DNA of 64,000 nt from Syngnathus acus (lineage: Eukaryota > Chordata > Actinopteri > Syngnathiformes > Syngnathidae): positions 5,415,053-5,479,052 of the forward strand of contig NC_051093.1 in NCBI RefSeq assembly GCF_901709675.1, in the 5' to 3' direction. This document shows positions 55,001-64,000 of the stretch, piece after piece. Both the position numbers and the translations under genes were made by a program. Under the pieces are notes generated by a model. It searched no databases. It was not told the origin of the DNA and worked only from the letters and a program-made list of their open reading frames with translations. The first letter of the stretch is position 1. Each line of letters starts with the position of its first letter.

Positions 55001-58000
55001 CATGAGCTGTACCTTCCTGCCCGGAGCTGCCGTCCTCAAGTACCTGCGATTCCACCTCAAGAGGTAACTTGTCAACTGCAGTTGACGATTATACACGTCA
55101 AGTACGTTTTTCACCCAGTACCTCCCAATATGGCTAACGCATGTTAAAAAAATAAAAAAGTCACTGACATTCAGCTCCAGCTGCTGCAGAAAGAAGCTAG
55201 CCACTGTGTTTCATGTTAACTTTATGATATTAGGAGTTGTGGTACTGTATTTTCTTTGAAATGTAAGGTCACTTCACCTCAAATGCCGCTTCTGTGAGAA
55301 CTTTGATGCGGTGAAGAGAAGGAAAAAAAAAAATCAGCAGGCGCCAGCCTCTCAGAGCGCCACTTTAACTATTGTAGGCCGCGGCTTTGCAGCTCTGAAT
55401 TAGCCCTTCTGCGGCACATGCTATTAGCCCTCTAATCTCCCTCCTCCGCGTTTTGTGTCCCCCATCAAACGGCGGCCGAGTCCTTATCGACAGCGGCGAT
55501 CGCAGAGTCGAATAACTTGACGCCTCTTTTTTTTGCTCTCACGCACTTTTTCTCGCCGCTCCCTCTGGAAAGCTGCAGCCGGGCAGCGCCAAGGTTGGAG
55601 CCCGGGCATGTGGCCCAGAAAAGCTTCCAACCCCCCCACTCCAGTGCCCCCCAGAGAATGTGTGGAGGGAGGAGAAGTGGTAGCAAAAAAGGGGGCATAT
55701 GAGGGGATCCCACAGCCTTGCTGGAACATTCCTAATTATGTTTCAGGAGTCCCTGTGGCAGTGTTGTTATGAAAAAGGTTTGAAGGCCTCCTTTTGAGTG
55801 CATTCTGGCGTCATGTCACGTAATTGTTTCCTTCCTATTCCATTCCTGCTTTTTGTTTAGGTAAGACTGAGGTCATATTAACCGGGATGAACTTATTCTA
55901 CCAAACAGACATTTTTGTGGCATCTCGGGAAAAACTGGTTAATATTTATTTTTGAGGCAAACGTCCAAATTTGTGTGTATTTTCTTTTTTTTTTTAATAT
56001 TCCTTCCCGCTTGGTGTTTACATAAGACTGAGCTCATAACTTCATCATGATTTTCATTTAATTTCGCACCTCAGCCACTCAAAGGGAACCTTTATACGAC
56101 GGCCCAGCTGCACACTGGCACGCTCGCCGGGGCCTGGCTTAGACGCTTCGCCAGGAGGAAGCGGCAGGTCAGCCCCTTTTGCAGGAACGGAAACGCCTTT
56201 TCCTGTTTGGCGCGCTAAACTCAAAGGCAAATGTGACTTTGAAGCGCTTTTTAACGTCCCCGAGAGCCAGCGTCAAAATGTTCTCACATTTTGTCGTTTT
56301 GGCAGCCCCCAAAGAAAATAAAACTTCAAAAGGGGGGTGACGTAGTCCAGTCACACTCTTAAAAGGTTTTGGGTCACTTTCAACAATTTGTCTTTTGTTA
56401 ACCGCTGCTTTCATTAGGGTGGGGGGAGGGGGGAGGAGGTTATGGGGTGAGGAACCGTATTTGGCTACTTAAGTAACAATGGACATCATGTGTTCTCCAA
56501 CCCCGAGTGAGCCATCAACATGATGAAGTAAAAATACATTATATCATTATAGCGTCACTATATAAAATAATTTTATGTGATTGACTTTTTTATATGCACT
56601 GTATATTGAAAATTGGACTGAATTTTTCCCCCCCCCCCCCATATTTGTTGCAGGATCCAAAACCAGAGTCCTGAATCGGAGATGGACAACTACGCGTCCT
56701 TCATCAGCGAGGCTCTGGAGAAGACGAAGTGTCGCGAGTGCGTGCCGTCCTGGGAGGAGATCCAGATGCTGATGAGCAGGCAGGAGATGCTGTGCACGGT
56801 GCACTACCCCGGACCTGGCTGCTGCCAGCTCTACATCAGCTCGCATACCACCGCCAACGAGGTTTGGACTTTGAAATGTCAAATAGAACAGGCGACAGAG
56901 ACTCTCCCCACTTCGCTTTTTAGCCACAAATACACATTGCTACTGTCGGGTGGAATCCGCATATTTCAAAATCCTTTTTTCAGAAATGATATTTCATGTC
57001 AAAGAGACTTGCGTGTTCTCCGTAGGTGGTGCAGCGAATGCAGCAGCGGCTCGGCCTGAAAGACAGCAAAAACACGTTTGCTCTGTACGAGCAGAACGCG
57101 CTGTGGGAGCAGCCGGTGTCGGGCGGCGCGCTCATCGCCGACATCCTCACCAGGTCCGACACAATAAAAGCTTTTCAATGTGCGCCGCCGGGTGGTTATT
57201 TGTTCGTCAACAGAGCGGCAGACTGTGCACTTTTATCTGCTGTGCTTCGCTTCCCATGCGGAACATTTTGCAGCGGTGTGATAAGAGGCGACCTTGCCTC
57301 GGTGTTGTTGGTCAAACACGGGGAAACCTGATCGTCAAGGTCACGAGATTTTAACTAAGATACAGGAATGTCCTTTCATTCGAGGAATCTCGCTCACTGA
57401 ATCACAAACTAAATGTGGACTTCCGGTATTTATATATTTGTGTGCAGCATCTCCAGCAAAGAGTGCGAGTCCAAAGGTCAGCGCAAACTGTGCTTCAAGC
57501 TCTACTGCCTGCTGGACGCCGACAGCATTTCAGTGGACAGCATCGAGTATCTCTTCCTCTTTGAGCAGGTAACATGTTTGCGCTTGGCGGACGTCTTATT
57601 AGGCACACCTGGAGCTCAATCCCCTTTTTCTTCTTTTTTTTTTTTCACGAAATCGCAGTGCCACGAGATGGTGATCCGCGGCCAGCTGCCCGCCTGCGAG
57701 GAGGACCTCCAGACATTGGCGGCCCTTCGTCTTCAGGCCGTCATGGGGGACTTTAGCACGCACGCCCCCTGCCCACCCCTGGAGCACCTCTTCCCTGGCC
57801 ACTTGCTGGAAGCCCGCATCCTCGTGCCGACCTGCCAGGTGGCCGTGCCCACGGGCTGCCCCGCCGCACAACGCCTTCTGGCGGGGGCGCTGTGGAGCCA
57901 CGCAGCGGCGGCACACAAGCAGAAGGTGGAGAAGGACCTGCGCCTCCGCAGCCGTGTGAAGGAGGAGGCGGCGGCCGTCATGGGAGCCATCTTGGAGCGC

Positions 58001-58709
58001 TGGAGGGGCCTGGCGGGCTCCAACTGCAGAGACAGCATGGCCGCCTATCTGGCCATAGCGCGCCAGTGGTCCGGCTTCGGCTGCACGCTCTATGAAGTCG
58101 ACTTCTACATTGTGAGTAGTTGTTATGGTGTCAATGCTGGGCATCGATCCTGCGGCCCTTTGGTCACAGGCCGTGATCCTAACCACCCCTTCGACTTGCA
58201 CAAATATGTTGCCTTCGAAGTCACGCTGACATTTTAAGTGTCCCCTCCAGAGTTCAACGGGGAGTTTTTCCCAGAAGTTGTGGTTGGGGGTGGCGGCCAG
58301 CAGCGTGTCGCTCTATCGCCAAGGAGAAGCTGAGGCCCTCGAGTCGTTTCCCTACGGACAGATCTGCTCGTACGGCGTCTCCGACAGCAACACCTTCAAG
58401 ATCAGCGCCGGCGGCCGAGACATGCTCTTCGAAACCAACAAGGTAACCAAAGCTTCAATCACTCAAGTGGTCACCCAAAGAAAAAATGTGACACCGTTCA
58501 AATTATTAGGCACACTGTGACTACAGCCAAAAATGTGTCTGTGTGCGTCCCAGCTGAGCGAGATCACGCAACTGATGAACGCGTACTTCAACGCCACCCG
58601 TCTGCAGCGAGGCAAAGGCGACACCGTCAAAATCCACGAGGGCACGCCGGTGGGCTTCCGCCACCCGTCCGCGCCCGCCCTCCTGGAGCTGCCTTCGCAC
58701 CCCGTCTGA
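39543..58709 (+). CDS. plekhh3: Pleckstrin homology domain-containing family H member 3, complete, 13 exons
   Basis: PH-MyTH4-FERM protein, presumably a cytoskeletal or membrane adaptor; its function is poorly known. Exons: 39543-39677, 43764-43822, 49032-49126, 51685-51867, 52910-53067, 54576-54699, 54766-55063, 56654-56861, 57026-57153, 57448-57568, 57659-58111, 58251-58442, 58554-58709. Phases agree throughout, giving 769 aa (human about 793). The start is fixed by an in-frame TGA immediately before the ATG and by the MPLQGVCWLLCCRQGF opening, matching human MPLPGGLWWLLCCRRGF; the double cysteine may be palmitoylated. PH about 95-200 (GWLLREV, GARRLGTLVLTSLCSV), MyTH4 about 220-390 (YAPLLPFPYG, LRYWQLLTCMSCTF), FERM about 410-760 (LCTVHYPGPG, EITQLMNAYF near the end). 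It belongs to PLEKHH3 rather than the much longer PLEKHH1/2. Confidence 0.96.
39678..43763 (+). other. plekhh3 intron 1 (4.1 kb)
   Basis: GTAAGA to CAACAG. It contains a long GT repeat at 39972-40005, a nearby CA-rich stretch at 40047-40074, and a C-rich run near 41093. Frames such as 42007-42438 show no family resemblance. No gene is recognised. Confidence 0.75.
39972..40005. repeat. (GT)n microsatellite in plekhh3 intron 1
   Basis: About 17 GT units with one interruption. A CA-rich tract about 45 bp downstream (40047-40074) is its approximate inverse and could pair with it. Confidence 0.85.
43823..49031 (+). other. plekhh3 intron 2 (5.2 kb)
   Basis: GTAAGT to CACAG. It is the largest intron of the gene. 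It holds GT repeats near 43924-43940, a C-run near 45324-45338, T-runs near 46190 and 46260, an A-run near 47720 and a 22-base C-run at 48200-48221. No coding exon or known mobile element is recognised. Confidence 0.75.
48200..48221. repeat. Poly(C) tract of 22 bases
   Basis: Unusually long C homopolymer in plekhh3 intron 2. The length in the assembly may be unreliable. Confidence 0.8.
49127..51684 (+). other. plekhh3 intron 3 (2.6 kb)
   Basis: GTGAGT to GGGAAG. It contains a strong G-quadruplex-type sequence at 50169-50195 and otherwise nothing recognised. Confidence 0.75.
50169..50195 (+). other. Potential G-quadruplex-forming sequence
   Basis: Four G-runs of 8, 5, 3 and 4 bases separated by A, C and a five-base loop fit the G3+N1-7 rule on the non-template strand of plekhh3 intron 3. 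A second one lies near 56420-56446 in intron 7. Folding is predicted from composition only. Confidence 0.5.
51868..52909 (+). other. plekhh3 intron 4 (1.0 kb)
   Basis: GTGAGC to TTCCAG, splitting the PH domain. A short CA tract follows the donor. No gene is recognised. Confidence 0.8.
53068..54575 (+). other. plekhh3 intron 5 (1.5 kb)
   Basis: GTGAGG to CTTCAG. An open frame at 54017-54544 has no family resemblance and is taken as chance. Nothing else is recognised. Confidence 0.75.
55064..56653 (+). other. plekhh3 intron 7 (1.6 kb)
   Basis: GTAACT to TTGCAG, within the MyTH4-FERM linker. It contains G-rich sequence near 56420-56446 and a C-run just before the acceptor. No gene is recognised. 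Confidence 0.75.
57598..57609. repeat. ATTAGGCACACCT repeat-motif copy
   Basis: Short relative of the dispersed motif seen at 21057 and 59425, inside plekhh3 intron 10. Another (ATTAGGCACACT) is at 58505-58516 in intron 12. Confidence 0.3.
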
Positions 58710-59424
58710 GATGGCCGCCGCCCGCTTCCCGGGGCCGTTCTCCGACACGAACCCTCAGAGCTGGACGGTAAACAACTTCCACATCTGCTTTCTGTCTCGG
58801 GCCTGTTTGGGTCAACTTTCCTCGAAGGCGGCCGTCCTGCCTCTCGTGCGCTCCCTCCTTCCCGCGACCTTCATCTAGGAGTTTTCCTAAGGTCCCGGAT
58901 GGATCAGGCCTGCTTTACCGCACAAGTGTTGATGCAGCCAACCATGTGAACTTGGAACTGGAAACAGATGTTTTGCCTCTGCAGCTCAAGTCACCCTGGC
59001 CCGAGTGCTCATGTATAGGACCCTGACGAGAGGAACACTGTTGCAGCATCTTCTTCCTATTCTTTTTCGGTTTCCTGCCCAGTTTGGCCTTGACTGATGA
59101 CAAGACAGCACAGCACAGCTTTGCTAACAATGATAAAACAGTGGTACCTTGACTTAAGAGCCCACCATTTTTTTTTAGTTTTCCCTGTTACTGGCCATAG
59201 CTCATTTTAGTTTTTTTTTTTAAACCCACAAACACGAGGTCACACAAATTCACACATGAAAACACATAGCAATGCACACACAAAAAATTCAAGGTACCAT
59301 GATAATAAGAATAAATAAAATGGTACCTATTTAAATTTCTTTTTTTTTTTTCCTTTTTTTTTTTTTTTTACAACCAAGCAACCTATTGTAGCGCAAAGCC
59401 CCTCTTCCCCTTTCTCCAATCACA

Positions 59425-59446
59425 GGACACTTCCTTAGGTACACTT
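59425..59446. repeat. Dispersed repeat fragment (second copy of the 22-bp motif)
   Basis: Matches 21057-21078 at 20 of 22 bases and continues with TGCACAACCCATTAAATG. Extent beyond the core is uncertain. Confidence 0.45.
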
Positions 59447-60120
59447 GCACAACCCATTAAATGTTCAAACTGCATATTTTTTTCATTCTTGCTGTTCCAC
59501 TGAATGAAAACTGTTGTCAGGCAAAATGAGCATTATTCTTTTTCATTCATTTTCAAAGGAGTGCAGGTGTTCCAAATGAAGTTGTGAGCGTCTTGGGTAA
59601 GACTGAGAATGTTTTAGTAGTATTTCATGTTTAAAAAAAAAAAAAAAGTCTTAAATGCACACAAGTGCACCTTCCCCATTAGCATTACATTTAGCCACAC
59701 TCCCTAAGGAGTTTTCTGACATATTTACAGTTGTGCTGATAACATTCCCTGGCATATTTTATTTTTAAGGACATTTGAATAGAACTCTGATTTTGCTTAA
59801 GGTACTCCAAATACATTCACCCAGCGTTTGCCAGCTTGCTCAAAGGACACTTCCACATATGCACAATCATTAGTTAAGTAAAGAAACTCAATGGTCCACA
59901 TTCAGTCATCAGTTCCAAAAATGTCCAGTACTTCATAAATTCTGCCAGGGAATGTAAATTTATGAGTACAACTGTAATTATCATGTTGGCACAAGTTTTA
60001 TGCAAATTACAACAAACGTGACAAGTGCTGGAAATTTCCCCCAGGTGAATTATTTTTTGTAGCTTCCCGTGCAATGCCTGGCTTGAATGTCCAACAATCA
60101 CCATTAAGGGTTGAGCAGTG

Positions 60121-60212
60121 GCAGCCATGGCGCAGGCAGTGGAGCGGGTCGTTTAGGAAGGTCAGTGGTTCGAACCTATCTCTGTCTGACTTAGGGAGCA
60201 CCTGATTTTTTT
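60121..60212 (+). mobile_element. tRNA-derived SINE remnant
   Basis: An A-box-like TGGCGCAGGCAGTGG at about 60128 and a perfect B box GGTTCGAACC at 60167-60176 are about 39 bp apart, the spacing of an RNA polymerase III promoter in a tRNA gene. The stem and anticodon regions do not fold as a tRNA, and a T-run follows at about 60208, so a SINE head fits better than a tRNA gene. Confidence 0.5.
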
Positions 60213-60688
60213 TTTTTGTCAATGTGATCCTTTTGTTGATCTTGAAAGTTTCTTCCCATAGCCAAAGTGTTACCAAGTTATAGGATGGACCAAAGATGCT
60301 TTTTGCTCTGTATTTTTACAATGATCCCCTCTCCCGGCCCCACCTTCCAGTTTTCTATTCAAGCGTTTAATTGTACTTAAGGAGTGATTTTGTGAAGCTA
60401 ATTGAGTTTCCCATGTGACAAAACTTAAAAAAAGAAATCAACGCCAGCAGCTTGTTCCATATCAGATAAATTTGCCAAACGTTGACTGCTTGGCAAGCTG
60501 CAGGCAGCTTCTGAATGATGTAGCACAACAACAAGAAGAAGAAAAAGAAAAGAGCCTGTTTTGTTTTGTATTCACTTTGTTTGTACGCTGCATGGTACCT
60601 CTTTAATGTGTGTGTGTGTATAGTTCATTGCACTATTTTTTAAAACTAACTTGGAAGTGCAATAAGACAAATACTGTATGTAATTATT

Positions 60689-60694
60689 AATAAA
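60689..60694 (+). terminator. plekhh3 poly(A) signal AATAAA
   Basis: Canonical hexamer followed 35-60 bases later by a T-rich stretch, suitable as a downstream element. Confidence 0.5.
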
Positions 60695-61079
60695 AAAAAC
60701 AGCACCAATTTATCAGCATTTACATTCTTTTTTTTATTTTTTCTAGGTCAAAGGTCCCTTCTAGTGTTTGCGCTTTTGACTTTCCCTTAACTATACGGAA
60801 AATATGCAAAATATTGCGAGTCAATCATTTTTTAAAGTAATTTTTTTGTTGATTTGTAGGATAAAAAGCAAATGAAACACATTAAAGTTTGCATCTGGTT
60901 GGTCAAATTTAGATCAATGCATTCATTTCCAAAAGAAACAAATCGTGATATTGATATTTTTGATACATTGTGCTGCTTTAATTCCTGATGACACAAGGCT
61001 ATTTTTGTTTTTAAAAAAATGACCATGTATAGTAAGGGTATAAAAAATATATCATAGGACTTCTTCATAAAAAATAAAA

Positions 61080-61461
61080 AGGCCATGTGTACTAAGAAAA
61101 TGAATTTATTGTACAATTTAAATAGACTTAACAAGCAATGTAACATTAAGCATTCCTGTTATGCTCACTGGTCACATTTGATACATGTCTCTCTTCTGAC
61201 AGAAAAATCGTCTTTGATAATGTGGCCATTAAATGTATGTTCTATTTGACACTGCAGAACCTGAATATTTTAAAATTGCCTTTTATAACTACAATAACTA
61301 CTTTCTCAGGGGCCCGTGTTCCGGCTTTGTTATTGGCAACTGACAAACCATGAAGAGCGCCAAAAGAAGGCAATAAGTTAGTGCTGGGAAACTCAGTAAG
61401 ACTTAATAGGACATTCATTTGGAGTCATTTCATCTGTTGCATATGTTGAAATGGGCTGCGA
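61080..61461 (-). other. tubg1: tubg1 3' UTR
   Basis: About 380 bp on the minus strand between the tubg1 stop codon and a minus-strand AATAAA at 61105-61110. It is AT-rich and non-coding. Its end lies about 400 bp from the plekhh3 poly(A) signal in tail-to-tail arrangement. Confidence 0.55.
61105..61110 (-). terminator. tubg1 poly(A) signal AATAAA
   Basis: TTTATT on the plus strand. T-rich sequence follows in the direction of transcription. Confidence 0.5.

Positions 61462-64000
<2,539 letters not shown>

Larger units (their letters stand above)
58710..60715 (+). other. plekhh3: plekhh3 3' UTR (inferred extent)
   Basis: About 2 kb of non-coding sequence after the TGA at 58707-58709, ending near the AATAAA at 60689. 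It includes T-runs near 59338-59369, an A-run near 59633-59646, a dispersed repeat copy at 59425-59446 and a tRNA-like SINE remnant at 60121-60212. An earlier AATAAA near 59310 could give a short form. Confidence 0.55.

Noticed and set aside
60121-60192. Functional tRNA gene
   Set aside because: A and B boxes are present, but no cloverleaf with a proper acceptor stem or anticodon loop can be drawn.

Overview
This is vertebrate nuclear DNA from a ray-finned fish, probably a compact percomorph genome. Four genes have vertebrate exon architecture: short phase-matched exons, GT-AG introns mostly under 1 kb, and frequent microsatellites and homopolymer tracts. The products are vertebrate-specific families. 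I cannot name the species; nothing here is bacterial or viral.

Layout, left to right. 1-5690 is non-coding and is taken to be an upstream intron of notch3. 5691-19319 (+) carries 31 coding exons of notch3, corresponding to exons 3-33 of the vertebrate gene, covering everything from the second half of the first EGF repeat to the stop codon. 19320-23187 holds the 3' UTRs of two convergent genes. 23188-31795 (-) is a complete 24-exon cntnap1 (Caspr1, 1308 aa). 31796 to about 38950 is intergenic, with no gene recognised. 39543-58709 (+) is a complete 13-exon plekhh3 (769 aa; PH, MyTH4 and FERM regions). 58710-61461 again holds convergent 3' UTRs. 61462-63717 (-) carries coding exons 3-11 of tubg1 (gamma-tubulin, 397 aa to the stop); its first two exons lie beyond the right edge.

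The genes do not form a pathway. Notch3 is a cell-surface receptor whose cleaved intracellular domain acts as a transcriptional regulator. Caspr1 builds septate-like paranodal junctions between axon and myelin. PLEKHH3 is a PH-MyTH4-FERM adaptor of poorly known function. Gamma-tubulin nucleates microtubules. cntnap1, plekhh3 and tubg1 are neighbours on human chromosome 17q21, whereas human NOTCH3 is on 19p13, so the window joins two human conserved blocks.

I found no undescribed coding system. The most useful second-look items are a 35-repeat EGF array in Notch3 (mammals have 34), a GC-AG intron in tubg1, introns in notch3 and cntnap1 that stay open in frame, the absence of ccr10 from its expected position, a shortened Caspr1 lacking the mammalian PGY repeats and proline-rich tail, and a small dispersed repeat family plus a tRNA-like SINE remnant near the plekhh3 3' end. 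Exon boundaries were placed by eye from splice signals, phase continuity and remembered human family sequences. No alignment was run.
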